A stretch of 64,000 nt of DNA from assembly GCA_021775735.1 (NCBI GenBank), contig JAJFHG010000004.1, forward strand, positions 1 through 64,000, written 5' to 3'. The stretch is from Hyphomicrobiaceae bacterium. GTDB taxonomy: Bacteria; Pseudomonadota; Alphaproteobacteria; Rhizobiales; Hyphomicrobiaceae. Under the pieces are notes generated by a model. It was not told the DNA's origin. It made no database searches and worked only from the letters and a program-made list of their open reading frames with translations. The position numbers and the translations under genes were made by a program. Below, in pieces: positions 7,957-17,057 of the stretch. Numbering within the stretch: position 1 is the first letter of the stretch; each line of letters opens with the position of its first letter.

Positions 7957-8316
7957 CTACCAGCCAATATCGAGGCAGCCGAAGATTCCGCATTCGTTCA
8001 GTATGGAGCCGCGGCCAACAAGTTTGTTGTGGTATTCGTCGAGATCCACCGATTGAACACGCAGCGTTTCCGAGCAGCTTGTCCGGCAATAGGTCCAACG
8101 GCCATTTGGCAACTGCACTTTTGGGCCTTTGCGTGATGGGCGGACGGCACCAGAAACCGAGCCATTGCCAAACCGGCTATAGGCTGTGGTGTGACCGTTT
8201 TCAATTTCCATATACCGATCTTTGCGCCAGCCTGCTTCGGTTGTTGAAGCCATCGCGGTCACCGAGATGGCAGCGATAAGGGCTGTCAAAGCGAACATAA
8301 AATGGCGATTGAGCAT
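7957..8316 (-). CDS. Small exported protein, unknown function
   Basis: From the ATG at 8316 (AGGA eight bases upstream) this gives 119 residues: a signal peptide (about residues 1-28, hydrophobic core LTALIAAISVTAMA), then a short mature domain. The mature part has four cysteines (YCRTSCS and NECGIFGC), which could form two disulphides in the periplasm, and a conserved-looking block GPKVQLPNGRWTYCRTSC. I have seen similar short proteins in Hyphomicrobiales but know no function. It has no close partner on the same strand; the next gene upstream, at 8524, is also exported. Confidence 0.6.
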   Translation of the reverse strand: MLNRHFMFALTALIAAISVTAMASTTEAGWRKDRYMEIENGHTTAYSRFGNGSVSGAVRPSRKGPKVQLPNGRWTYCRTSCSETLRVQSVDLDEYHNKLVGRGSILNECGIFGCLDIGW

Positions 8317-8523
8317 CGTGGGTTCCTGCATTGATCCGTTAAGATTGTGAAACGCAGTATAGCATATTCGCAAAGTGGCAAATGCTCTTCGTGTGGCAGC
8401 CTTTGAGATCGTTGCTAAAATGGCGCAGACCGGCGGCGGGCAATCCAGGTTGGCACCTGCGGCCAGGTTGGCACACGCGGAATCGGCCGTAGGTGCAGTG
8501 CCAGGTGCCTCGTTTTACGACGT

Positions 8524-9018
8524 CTATCGGCGTTGCAGTTTCAGGTGCACACCGGTCAGCGTTGCACCTTCTGCGTTCAACGATACCAGTTGGCTGTCTG
8601 CACCAAGAGAGAGAACAAGGGTGCCGGTTATGCCGCCATCGAGCTTAACCTGAAGCCGCTTGCCTTTAACAGATCCGGAAATAGACCCTTGTGTATTAAA
8701 TGTTCGTTCTTCCCAGGTGCCTGCAACCGCTTGGCCCTGGCCTGTGAGGGCTGCGCGCATATCAATTTTGTTGGATGGACTAGCGCAGCGCAATGCAAGT
8801 TTCAGATCGCTGTCTTTTCCTGTGTAGTAGGCTTTGCACATTAACGCTTCGCGCGCACCGCCATTAAAGATGGCGTTGCCACGTCCGGACCAGGTTCCGT
8901 AAAAGTCGTTAAATGGACCAGCGCTGCTTGGTGATACCATCAGTAGGAGCAGCATCACAACGAGGCCCATCCGCAAAGATGGCACCTTGGTGGGTGAGAC
9001 GGCTGAAAAATATAACAT
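8524..9018 (-). CDS. Small exported protein, GTW-x-G-x-G family, copy 1
   Basis: A 164-residue protein with a signal peptide (hydrophobic core MGLVVMLLLLMV, cleavage likely after SSA near residue 33) and a beta-rich mature domain. Its start GTWSGRGNAIFNGG, then RE...C...Y and RCAS, is shared in order with the protein at 17590-17982, so the two are probably paralogues. The two cysteines could pair. The ATG at 9018 has GAGG eleven bases upstream; an ATG at 8970 would give a shorter signal peptide and is a fair alternative. Function unknown; the fold may bind a small ligand or lipid, which is speculation. Confidence 0.65.
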   Translation of the reverse strand: MLYFSAVSPTKVPSLRMGLVVMLLLLMVSPSSAGPFNDFYGTWSGRGNAIFNGGAREALMCKAYYTGKDSDLKLALRCASPSNKIDMRAALTGQGQAVAGTWEERTFNTQGSISGSVKGKRLQVKLDGGITGTLVLSLGADSQLVSLNAEGATLTGVHLKLQRR

Positions 9019-9134
9019 AAGTAAGAGACCTCAACCTGGGGGTTGCTTTATCGTTGGGCTGATGTGGCGCCTTTATAAGACAGGACTGTGACGCAGCTCG
9101 TGCCCAATAGGTTCAATGCCAATTTCCGAGGCAT

Positions 9135-9554
9135 TTAAACACAGATGGGTTCGTTTTGAGGCAGGGGTCGTGGGTGGCCATTGTCATCGAGCGCGACAAA
9201 TGTGAACTCGGCTTCGGTTACCGGTTGGCATTCAGTGCCAGTTCGCGGTCGTCGCCAAGCTGAGACATCAAACGTCATGGATGTTCGCCCTTTGCGGACC
9301 AGTGTCGCCCAGATGCTGACTTCATCACCAACACTGACCGGCGACAAAAACGCCATCCCTTCAACCGCGACCGTTGCACAGCGCCCCTCAGCCAGTTGTG
9401 AAGCAGCATTGCCCGCAGCCATATCCATCTGCGCCATCAACCAGCCGCCAAAGATATCACCTGCCGGGTTCGTATCCGCTGGCATGGCAATGGTGCGTAG
9501 CGACGCATCGCCTGTCGGCTTTTCCTTTTGTGGTGTTTGTTTTCTACTGGTCAT
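9135..9554 (-). CDS. Acyl-CoA thioesterase (hotdog fold, YciA type)
   Basis: The product hydrolyses acyl-CoA to free acid and CoA in the cytosol. The 139-residue protein has the acyl-CoA thioesterase signature: LRTIAMPADTNPAGDIFGGW, with N-P-x-G-x-I-F-G-G-W and the following D-M-A-A-G, then VAVEGMAFLSPVSVGD. The aspartate after W-L-M-A-Q-M is the usual active-site acid of this group. The ATG at 9554 fits the family length; the frame extends to 9614 but those residues are not hotdog-like. It stands alone between exported-protein genes. The symbol yciA is not assigned because several paralogues share this pattern. Confidence 0.85.
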   Translation of the reverse strand: MTSRKQTPQKEKPTGDASLRTIAMPADTNPAGDIFGGWLMAQMDMAAGNAASQLAEGRCATVAVEGMAFLSPVSVGDEVSIWATLVRKGRTSMTFDVSAWRRPRTGTECQPVTEAEFTFVALDDNGHPRPLPQNEPICV

Positions 9555-9663
9555 CGCGTGTGTCGTCCTCGTGAAGCGATCGGTCTCGATAAGACCCTTT
9601 TTCCTATCGCACAAGAGTAAATTGGCGCTTGCGCAGTCTCAATTGTCATCCGCGTGTTGGGCA

Positions 9664-10002
9664 CTACATATTTCGGCGAAGGTCGTCGACTAAGTCTTTG
9701 GCTTCTTTCAGGCCAAGACCCAGATCACGCCGCACGACCTTGATGGCGGCTATCAAATGACCGCGGTCCAGCAGATGACCAATTTCACGTTCCGCCTCCG
9801 CAGAAAGAGCGCTGTGTGAGGAACTGGCGTGAGCGCGATCTGCTCGAGCCCGTTTGGCAACCGGAGCTGCAGTACGGTTTTCGCCGATCGGTTTGGCGTG
9901 GCGGTGCGGGCCATCCGCTTTTGACCAGCGGCCGAGAAGAAAACTCACAGCCGCCACGAGGCACAGCGTCGCCAAGGAATAATTCAGCGCATAAAAGTCC
10001 AT
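9664..10002 (-). CDS. Membrane-anchored protein with an L7/L12-like C-terminal segment
   Basis: This 112-residue protein has one N-terminal membrane segment (about residues 6-25, ALNYSLATLCLVAAVSFLLG), a basic/alanine linker, and a C-terminal stretch RGHLIAAIKVVRRDLGLGLKEAKDLVDDL. The last part matches the helix-loop-helix of the ribosomal protein L7/L12 C-terminal domain (I-K-x-V-R-x-x-T-G-L-G-L-K-E-A-K-x-L-V). In L7/L12 that face contacts translation factors. Here it would be tethered on the cytosolic side of the membrane. What it binds is unknown. It lies alone, divergent from the sigma gene at 10259. Confidence 0.65.
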   Translation of the reverse strand: MDFYALNYSLATLCLVAAVSFLLGRWSKADGPHRHAKPIGENRTAAPVAKRARADRAHASSSHSALSAEAEREIGHLLDRGHLIAAIKVVRRDLGLGLKEAKDLVDDLRRNM

Positions 10003-10258
10003 TGGTTATGTCCCCGGTGTTGCCAGTATTTGAGCGTGAACCATTATCTACCCATCCCAAGTTAAATGCTGGCAGGCAAGACTTCAGAGTCCAAAACGAT
10101 CAGTTCACTATAATTTAGGAAGCAAAGCCCGGAAATTCTATCGCCAATCACCATATTTCGGCCTGTTGTGATGCCATATTTTTTTTGTCTCTGACCCCAA
10201 GGATTGCGTAGGGTCGTCCGTCCAAGGAAGTGAAGAGCCATTTTTAGGGTAGGACTCG

Positions 10259-10831
10259 GTGTCAGACATCAGTCTCGTTGATGATGGAAAAGACTGCGAT
10301 CGCGACCTTGCGATGCGTGCTGGCGCAGGCTGTCGCCAGGCCTTTTCGCACCTGATGAACCGTCACTACGACCATATCCATCGTTTGGCTTGGCGGTTTT
10401 GCGGTAAACGCGAGTTGGCTGAAGATATAGCGCATGACGTGTGCGTGAAACTTGCGCGAAACATCAAAAGCTATCGTGGTGAGGCCGCGTTTTCCACTTG
10501 GCTCTACCGGATTGTTTTTACCACCGCGGTAGATAGTTTGCGTCGCGCCCAAAGAGTGCACATCGCCGAGCCGTCTCATGTTGTGTCATTGATCGAGCGC
10601 TCAAGTGAAACATCGCCGTTAACGCCGGAAGAGGCGATGCTCAATGGTGAGCTGTGGGATGCGGTGCGCGACCTCAGCCCACAACAGCGCGATGCTGTGC
10701 TGTTGGTCTACGGCGAAGATTTTGCGCACGCTGAAGCTGCTGAAGTGCTCGGCTGTACAGAAAAAACAGTGTCCTGGCATCTGTTTGAAGCAAAGAAACG
10801 TCTCAAGTTTATTCTGGAGGCGACCGGGTGA
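10259..10831 (+). CDS. ECF-type RNA polymerase sigma factor
   Basis: A 190-residue sigma-70 family factor with only regions 2 and 4. Region 2: AEDIAHDVCVKLARNIKSY and FSTWLYRIVFTTAVDSLRR (about residues 57-100). Region 4: LSPQQRDAVLLVYGEDFAH followed by AAEVLGCTEKTVSWHLFEAK (about 140-182), a helix-turn-helix. The start is a GTG with AGGA about five bases upstream. Its stop is four bases before the ATG of the von Willebrand A membrane protein, so the two are one transcription unit and that protein is the likely anti-sigma or signal partner. The regulon is unknown. Confidence 0.9.
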   Translation: MSDISLVDDGKDCDRDLAMRAGAGCRQAFSHLMNRHYDHIHRLAWRFCGKRELAEDIAHDVCVKLARNIKSYRGEAAFSTWLYRIVFTTAVDSLRRAQRVHIAEPSHVVSLIERSSETSPLTPEEAMLNGELWDAVRDLSPQQRDAVLLVYGEDFAHAEAAEVLGCTEKTVSWHLFEAKKRLKFILEATG

Positions 10832-10835
10832 GCAT

Positions 10836-13142
10836 ATGACAGATCAAGATTTGAAAAAGATTGCGCAAACGCCAACGCCTAAGCCGCGTCGCGCTGCGCG
10901 TGAGGCAGCCTTATCTGCTGGGATGGCTGAGTTTGATGCATCCGTATCTGAGTCTCAATCGGAATCTGAGCAACGAACGCAAACAAAACGGCGCAAGTTT
11001 AGTTTCAGATCCAAAGGTTCTGGGCGACACACCCGTCCTTCAAGCAATCATTCTTTGCTTGAAAGGAAATTCTCTATGCGTGCGTATTCAAAATATGCTG
11101 TTGCGGCATCTGTTGTTGCCGTAGCGATCATTGGTCCCGCATCGCTTTATTATAAGCGTACTGAAACATACGATGGTCCAGTCACCGGTTTGCAAGGTTT
11201 GCAGAATTTTTCAGGATCAAGCTCTGACGCGGATCGTGAAGAACGTCCTGCGGCCGAGCCAAGAAAAATGGCTGCAAAAAAGCCGGTTGCTTTGCCAGCG
11301 CCTGTACCATCGAAAACCAAACCCCCTCAAGTTGTCAAAACAGCGAAGCTTAAGCCGGACGATAAATCTGCAAGCGCCTATTTGGGCCTTGGACGAGAGG
11401 ATGATGCCAATTCGACTGCGGATCAGAAGGTTGCAAGAACAGAGAACATTACGCCGCCCGCCAGTGGCCGATTGAAACAGCTGGGTGAATTGTATGATAA
11501 CAGCGCCAGGTCGCAGGAGGCGGGGAAAGGTCTCGGCGCAGCTGGCGGTAACGGTCAGTCTTGGACCCGATCATCGGGTGAGCGGGGACCGAATAGGCCA
11601 ACCGATGGTCTTGGTGCTGTGGGCAATTATAGCAGCGGCACGGTGGCTCAGACACAACCTGCGCCCGGTTTTGGCGATGGTTCACAAACCCCTGATAGAA
11701 CGTCTCGTTCATCTCGAGAACATCGCGACAAGTTTGAGGTCGCTCCGTCTAGCCCGATAAAACAGGTTGCGACTAATCCCGTCTCCACATTTTCGCTTGA
11801 TGTTGATACAGCCTCTTACGCGTTTATGCGCCGTGCATTGAATGCGGGTCGGTTGCCACAAAAAAATGCGGTGCGCGTTGAAGAATTGGTCAATTACTTC
11901 AATTATGCGTATGCACCACCGGAAAGCGCAGACGTGCCATTCAAAGTTGAGGCCAATGTTGTGCCGTCGCCATGGCGGACAGGAAACAAACTCGTGCATC
12001 TGTCTGTCAAAGGCTACGAGCTTTCAAGCGCCGAGCGCCCACCCGCCAATCTTGTTTTTCTGATTGATGTTTCGGGGTCTATGACGTCTGCTGACAAGCT
12101 TCCTTTGGTGAAGTCGGCTCTTCTGATGCTGGTCAACGAACTCAAGCCAGACGACACAATTGGCATTGTTACCTATGCGTCGGGAACGGCCGTTGCGCTT
12201 CAGCCAACGAAGGTTAAAGAAAAATTCAAAGTGCTCTCGGTGATTGGTGCGCTGAGATCGGGTGGGTCGACTGCTGGTGCACAGGGCATCCACGATGCTT
12301 ATCGCTTGGCTGAAGCCAACTTTGATCCACAAGGTGTGAACCGCATCATTTTGGCGACGGATGGTGATTTCAATGTCGGTATCACCAACCGCGAGGAGTT
12401 GAAGGGTTATATTGAGCACAAACGCAAGTCCGGTGTTTTCCTGTCCATTCTTGGTGTCGGCCAGGGCAACTACAACGACGCCTTGATGCAGACCCTGGCG
12501 CAAAATGGCAACGGCACAGCGTCTTATATCGACACGTTGAACGAGGCGCGCAAAGTGCTTGTCGATGAAGCGTCATCCACGCTGTTTGCAATTGCAAAAG
12601 ATGTCAAAGTTCAGGTCGAGTTTAATCCCGAGCGGGTTCAGTCGTATCGCTTGATTGGCTATGAGACCCGTGCACTGAAGCGTGAGGACTTTAACAACGA
12701 CCGTGTTGATGCTGGAGAGGTTGGCTCTGGCCACAGCGTCACTGCGATTTATGAAATCACACCTGTCGGCGCGCCGTCAGACGTTGACCCTTTGCGTTAT
12801 GGTGAATCTAAGACGGCACCTGTCGTGCAGGTCGACCCTGATGCAGAATATGGCTTTGTGAAACTACGTTACAAGTTGCCGAATGAAACGGCATCGAAGC
12901 TGATCTCGCAGGCGATTACGCCGAGTGAGGAAGCCTCGCGGATCGATATGGCTCCACAGGATGCCCAGTTCTCAATTGCTGTTGCAGGATTTGGTCAGTT
13001 GCTGCGTGGAAATCCGTCTCTCAATGACTTTAGCTACGACGACGTCATTGAGTTAGCACGCCGCACCAAAGGTGTGGATCAGTTTGGTTACCGGAGCGAG
13101 TTTATAAATCTCGTGCGCAACGCGAAATCGGCAACGCGCTAG
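10836..13142 (+). CDS. Membrane von Willebrand A protein (YfbK type), possible anti-sigma
   Basis: From the ATG at 10836 the protein has 768 residues. Residues 1-80 are cytosolic, charged and low in hydrophobics; one membrane segment follows (about 84-101, YAVAASVVAVAIIGPASLYY); then a long disordered linker; then FSLDVDTASYAFMRRALNAG (from about 315), the N-terminal mark of YfbK-type proteins. The von Willebrand A domain (about 400-580) has an intact metal site DVSGSM, with a later ATDGDFN. A further C-terminal domain of the DUF3520 type follows. Sitting directly behind an ECF sigma gene, its cytosolic tail may hold the sigma factor while the vWA domain senses envelope ligands. That regulatory role is inference. 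Confidence 0.85.
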   Translation: MTDQDLKKIAQTPTPKPRRAAREAALSAGMAEFDASVSESQSESEQRTQTKRRKFSFRSKGSGRHTRPSSNHSLLERKFSMRAYSKYAVAASVVAVAIIGPASLYYKRTETYDGPVTGLQGLQNFSGSSSDADREERPAAEPRKMAAKKPVALPAPVPSKTKPPQVVKTAKLKPDDKSASAYLGLGREDDANSTADQKVARTENITPPASGRLKQLGELYDNSARSQEAGKGLGAAGGNGQSWTRSSGERGPNRPTDGLGAVGNYSSGTVAQTQPAPGFGDGSQTPDRTSRSSREHRDKFEVAPSSPIKQVATNPVSTFSLDVDTASYAFMRRALNAGRLPQKNAVRVEELVNYFNYAYAPPESADVPFKVEANVVPSPWRTGNKLVHLSVKGYELSSAERPPANLVFLIDVSGSMTSADKLPLVKSALLMLVNELKPDDTIGIVTYASGTAVALQPTKVKEKFKVLSVIGALRSGGSTAGAQGIHDAYRLAEANFDPQGVNRIILATDGDFNVGITNREELKGYIEHKRKSGVFLSILGVGQGNYNDALMQTLAQNGNGTASYIDTLNEARKVLVDEASSTLFAIAKDVKVQVEFNPERVQSYRLIGYETRALKREDFNNDRVDAGEVGSGHSVTAIYEITPVGAPSDVDPLRYGESKTAPVVQVDPDAEYGFVKLRYKLPNETASKLISQAITPSEEASRIDMAPQDAQFSIAVAGFGQLLRGNPSLNDFSYDDVIELARRTKGVDQFGYRSEFINLVRNAKSATR

Positions 13143-13197
13143 AGCCTGACAAACGTTTGGAAAAAGCTAGATAAATTGACTGCGTGACAGAGTGGGG

Positions 13198-13236
13198 AGT
13201 GGGTGCGTTTAGTTGAAAGGCGCGCCCACTTTTTTT
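13198..13236 (+). terminator. Rho-independent terminator after the sigma/vWA unit
   Basis: Arms AGTGGGTGCG and CGCGCCCACT pair over ten bases with one G-T, around a 13-base loop, and a run of Ts follows directly. It lies 55 bases after the vWA stop codon. Confidence 0.85.
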
Positions 13237-13631
13237 AGGGCCCATTTTTTGCCACCAAATGAGCATCTGTTTCAACACGTCAATTTGAGGTCTGAAGCGT
13301 GTGGCCACTGACAACAATATCAACAAAGGCTTCAAGTTCCGCTCGAAAAACCTTTTCTATTTGGCCAAGCTATCGTGAACCAAACTCGAATTGACAGTCT
13401 AGTTCACTCGTTTTTTGTTTTCACCTGTTTGACGCATTGTCTCACGAAGTAGGGATGCTGATCTGTAATCAGTTATAGACCGGGCAATGGAGGAAACTAC
13501 GGAAATGGCAACCAAAAGCAGACATTGTAACGCTCCATAAGTTTTACGAATAGAATAGAAAACAGAGCCCATACAATGCCGATCGACGAGACGGCTGCAC
13601 TTGCCTAGTACACGAGCTGCTCGACACCGTG
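13237..13631. other. Gene-free convergent interval
   Basis: About 395 bases between the terminator and the 3' end of the cupin gene on the other strand. I see no open frame with family features, no tRNA and no clear repeat. Confidence 0.4.
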
Positions 13632-14468
13632 TTAGCGCGTTGTGAGCTGATACTTTCCCTCTGTGTGCAGGTAGAGGACGCATTCGTTGCTTGATACGCA
13701 TGATACCTGATGTGACGCAGCGCCCGTGGAACCGAAGTAGCTACCTGGGGCAAGTTTATCCAATCCTTTAGAACCTTGAACCTGGGTTACACCTTGGATC
13801 GTCACCACACGCATGAGTGGCGCTGTGGTGCTCAGCTCACCAGAAAATCTCGAGGGCAACTTAAGAAACGTACCGTTCTTGTCACTGTCGGTGTTCTCGT
13901 TCCAGAGGTAGGCCTGCTGGGGCCCATCACCCTTAATCCAAGTGGTGTCCTCTGCGTCCAACCATATAATGTTTCGGGCTTCAATGTTGATGGGAAGCTC
14001 ACCAGCGTCGAAAGCTTCAGCTGCGGGTTTAACGAGATAAGGGCCTGAGAGAATTTCTAGAAATATAGTCGTGTTTGCACCTTTTGCTGCGGTGATATGG
14101 TTTTCTCCCAGCGGTTGCGTCCAAAAAGAACCAGGACCCATCCACATCTTCTCCGCCTTAGGGTCATCATTGTGAACAGCGCCTTCAATAACAACGGCAC
14201 GGTATGTGATGTTGTGTATGTGAGGGGGTGACTGGAACCCATCGCTAAACGTAACGAGCATTCCCGACGGCACATCTCTTCGTATGTCTCCCCAAAGTTT
14301 GCCGGATTTTGGACCCAGCTCACCGCGAGCAGGGTTTAGCGGGATGAACTCTAGTTCCGACCTTTTAACGAGTTCAGTGGTTGCGTGCCCGTCCGACGTG
14401 TCCTGGGTAAATACTATGAGCATTACCGCAATGAAGATCGCAACAGATACGTGAGGGTTTGCGCTCAT
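13632..14468 (-). CDS. Exported DUF4437-type cupin protein
   Basis: From the ATG at 14468 (278 residues) there is a signal peptide (hydrophobic core VSVAIFIAVMLIVF), then two cupin-like repeats. The first has QSPPHIHNITYRAVVIEGAV, with a P-H-x-H metal-ligand pair and a G-x-x-x-N type turn; the second ends with ASHQVSCVSSNECVLYLHTEGKYQL. This double-cupin pattern I associate with DUF4437 proteins. Catalytic role unknown; a metal site is likely from the His pair. The stretch before 14468 is also open to 14549 but has no signal-like character. It points the same way as the AraC regulator 240 bases upstream. Confidence 0.75.
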   Translation of the reverse strand: MSANPHVSVAIFIAVMLIVFTQDTSDGHATTELVKRSELEFIPLNPARGELGPKSGKLWGDIRRDVPSGMLVTFSDGFQSPPHIHNITYRAVVIEGAVHNDDPKAEKMWMGPGSFWTQPLGENHITAAKGANTTIFLEILSGPYLVKPAAEAFDAGELPINIEARNIIWLDAEDTTWIKGDGPQQAYLWNENTDSDKNGTFLKLPSRFSGELSTTAPLMRVVTIQGVTQVQGSKGLDKLAPGSYFGSTGAASHQVSCVSSNECVLYLHTEGKYQLTTR

Positions 14469-14706
14469 GATAAGTTTTCCAGTTTTGGTCTCGTTAATCA
14501 CCCAATAATCATCGATGATCGAGTAAGAAAATTTGCGGCCAAAAAACATAGTTTTGCAACATGCAGACGGTTAGCGTTTTCTGACCAGTGCCCCTTTTAG
14601 GTCCATTAAGGCAAGCAACACGTCATGTCTGCTGTTGCAGCCGATATGCAGCCGAAGCCATGATGTCCGCAATGGGTCACAAGCAGTCGTGGTGGCTTAT
14701 CTCCTA

Positions 14707-15642
14707 TTATGTTGTTGATCGGCGCACTTCTCCAGGCGTGCTATCGAAGTGGCGTTTGAATGCACGATTGAAAGCAGCCTCAGACGCATAACCAGTTTTT
14801 TCAGCAATCTCGATAAGTCTATGTTCGGTATCTATCAGAAGGCGGCGCGCGAGTTGCATCCGCCATTGTGTGACATAGCCCAGTGGTGTCATGCCCATCA
14901 GCGATGTGAAGCGTTCGGCAAAAATCGAACGAGACATTCCAGCCTCGGTCGCCATTGCCTCAACTGTCCACGGCTTTTGTGGTTCGATATGGATCTTTGA
15001 CAGACACTTGCCGAGTTGGGGATTAGTGATCCCAGCTAGGCAACCTGCTGCATCACCAATGTTGTCGACAAACGCTCTTATGACCTGAATGAAAATTATC
15101 TCTGTCAATCTAAGTACGATTGCATTTGATCCGGCTTGGTCTCCCATGATTTCGGACGATACAAATCGCATGATGGACTCAAGCCAATATGCGTTCATCG
15201 TTTGCGTGTTTGGGACGTGAATGTAGTTTGGAAGTGCTGATAGGATCGGATGCAAAGTATCGTCATCAAACTCAAAATGACCGCAAAACAGTTTGCATGT
15301 ATGATCACCTTCATCTCCCCCAAACGTCAATGCACCAGCTCCTGCATAACCCGACTGACTTATAACGTCCTGCACTTCAATAGCCTCGCGGTCTTTTGTG
15401 TCGCTGAGGATATGAGATGCACCGTGAGGAATGACCAGAAGGTCACCTGTTGACATATGGATCGCTCCGTCCGTGCCTTCCACGCGTAGCCAGCAATCTC
15501 CACGCATCGCCATATGGAACCGGGCAACATTGCCATATGCAGGAACGCGTACCCCCCAGGGTGGATTGAAATGCGTATGGAAATACACCGAGCTGCGCAG
15601 CCTGAGTACGTCCAGAATCTGACTGAGTGCGTCATGCAGCAT
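14707..15642 (-). CDS. AraC-family transcription regulator with N-terminal cupin
   Basis: A 311-residue regulator. Residues about 1-180 are a cupin-type ligand domain (FHTHFNPPWGVRVP, then GDLLVIPHGASHIL). Residues about 205-308 are the AraC DNA-binding domain with two helix-turn-helix motifs: WTVEAMATEAGMSRSIFAE and LIEIAEKTGYASEAAFNRAF, ending in FKRHFDSTPGEVRR. This is the cupin_6 type common in proteobacteria and often linked to redox or xenobiotic response. It faces away from the YHS-protein gene across a 368-base gap, so it may control that gene, the SPW gene and possibly the DUF4437 gene behind it. Confidence 0.9.
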   Translation of the reverse strand: MLHDALSQILDVLRLRSSVYFHTHFNPPWGVRVPAYGNVARFHMAMRGDCWLRVEGTDGAIHMSTGDLLVIPHGASHILSDTKDREAIEVQDVISQSGYAGAGALTFGGDEGDHTCKLFCGHFEFDDDTLHPILSALPNYIHVPNTQTMNAYWLESIMRFVSSEIMGDQAGSNAIVLRLTEIIFIQVIRAFVDNIGDAAGCLAGITNPQLGKCLSKIHIEPQKPWTVEAMATEAGMSRSIFAERFTSLMGMTPLGYVTQWRMQLARRLLIDTEHRLIEIAEKTGYASEAAFNRAFKRHFDSTPGEVRRSTT

Positions 15643-16010
15643 AACAATTCCTTTTCTGTCTCCAATTCATCGAAATTGACACCCTACATCTGGAAAAGCC
15701 AGGGCTGTCGGACGATGGATCAATAATTCCGGACTAACGCGCATAGACCATCTGGGAAGATGGATCCAAGAATACGGTCAGTTGCACAGCAATTGGAGAC
15801 CATGCAAGCGAGTTGAAGCACTAAACGGAACGACCAGGAGAACTTCACAAATTCCCAACAGGCAGCGAACTGCTCTGGCTGAACGGGAGAGATGTGTCGA
15901 ACGCGGGCCTATGCAGCACATCCGCAATTCTTTTGAGCACGCCCGGCACAAGTCCGGTTCGCCTGTAATCGGGCTGCATACGTAACGACGAACTGATGGA
16001 GTACAAACAC
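15643..16010. other. Divergent promoter interval, AraC regulator / YHS protein
   Basis: About 368 bases between two divergent genes, so it must hold promoters for both. I could not pick a clear -35/-10 pair or a strong palindrome by eye. Confidence 0.4.
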
Positions 16011-16508
16011 ATGAAACAAATAATCAAAATGAGCTTTGCCTTGGCCAGTCTTATGGCAATTGTTACGCCTTCTATCGCCGGACCTGAAGTCAACACGTCT
16101 ATAGGAGGTGTGCTTGTTGCCGGCAAGCCAGCACCTGGGCTTGCAGTTAGGGGCTTTGACGTAGTCGCCTACCACACACTTGGAAAAGCAAAACTAGGCA
16201 CATCAAAGTATGCAGCAAAGCATGGAGCCGCAACGTATAGGTTTTCAACGAACGCCAACATGCAGGCATTTAAGGCGAACCCTTCGAAATATGAACCTGC
16301 CTATGGTGGCTATTGCGCGTACGGTGTTTCGGTGAACGCGAAGTTCGACGGCGATCCGCGCCTGTGGAAAATCGTGAACGGTAAACTATACCTGAACTTG
16401 AACCCGGACATCCAAAAGGCGTTCAACAATGACGTCAAAGGAGCAATCCAAAAGGCCGAAGTAAACTGGCCGAAGATTGCCAGCAAGCTGCCATCTGAAA
16501 TCAAGTAG
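16011..16508 (+). CDS. Exported YHS-domain protein
   Basis: The 165-residue protein (ATG 16011; GGAG about eleven bases upstream; another in-frame ATG at 15996) has a signal peptide with cleavage near IAG, then a YHS domain: AVRGFDVVAYHTLGKAKLGT, ATYRFSTNANMQAFKANPSKY and YGGYCAYGVS. YHS domains are often linked to metal binding or transport; the single Cys of Y-G-G-Y-C is the usual conserved one. It is followed by the SPW protein 73 bases on and lies divergent from an AraC regulator. Its exact job is unknown. Confidence 0.85.
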   Translation: MKQIIKMSFALASLMAIVTPSIAGPEVNTSIGGVLVAGKPAPGLAVRGFDVVAYHTLGKAKLGTSKYAAKHGAATYRFSTNANMQAFKANPSKYEPAYGGYCAYGVSVNAKFDGDPRLWKIVNGKLYLNLNPDIQKAFNNDVKGAIQKAEVNWPKIASKLPSEIK

Positions 16509-16581
16509 TCACGATTCATGGGTCCGCGCAGTAGATCAGCGCGGGCCCAAATTCATCCCAGATCAAACAGGAGCATATGTT

Positions 16582-16950
16582 ATGGATCCCCGATTTATCA
16601 CACGCACAATCCACGCCTATCTCGACTATCCCGTCGCTTTCGGCCTCATGATTGCACCGTTCATTCTGCAATTAGGCAGCTCAAGTCCGCTAGCAATTTG
16701 GCTCTCAGTTGCCACGGGCGCAGCAGCACTTGTTTTGACCTTACTCACCGATCACCATCTCGGCGTATGGCGTGTTATTCCCTATTCGTTGCACGTTTCT
16801 GTTGACTTTGTCGTGGGGCTTACGTTCTTGGCAGCCCCGATTGCACTTGGCTTTACAGGACTTGATGCATGGTACTATTGGATAAACGGTGCAGCAGTAC
16901 TTACTGTTGTTAGTCTTCACAAGCCCGACAGCACGTCTGTCCCTGCATAG
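16582..16950 (+). CDS. SPW-repeat membrane protein
   Basis: From the ATG at 16582, which has AGGAG eight bases upstream, this is a 122-residue protein with four hydrophobic segments arranged as two similar pairs: LMIAPFILQLGSSSPLAIWL and FLAAPIALGFTGLDAWYYW. That A-P-x-x-L...W pattern is the SPW repeat of small bacterial membrane proteins. No biochemical function is known to me. It probably shares a transcript with the YHS gene. Confidence 0.75.
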   Translation: MDPRFITRTIHAYLDYPVAFGLMIAPFILQLGSSSPLAIWLSVATGAAALVLTLLTDHHLGVWRVIPYSLHVSVDFVVGLTFLAAPIALGFTGLDAWYYWINGAAVLTVVSLHKPDSTSVPA

Positions 16951-17057
16951 ACCGTCCCATTGATTTAGAATCGGTAGGTGTCTCAGTCATGGGATCAAAA
17001 CCAATGCGGGTTTGTACAAAACACCTGCATTGGTTATTCCCATTGAACAAAATCAAA

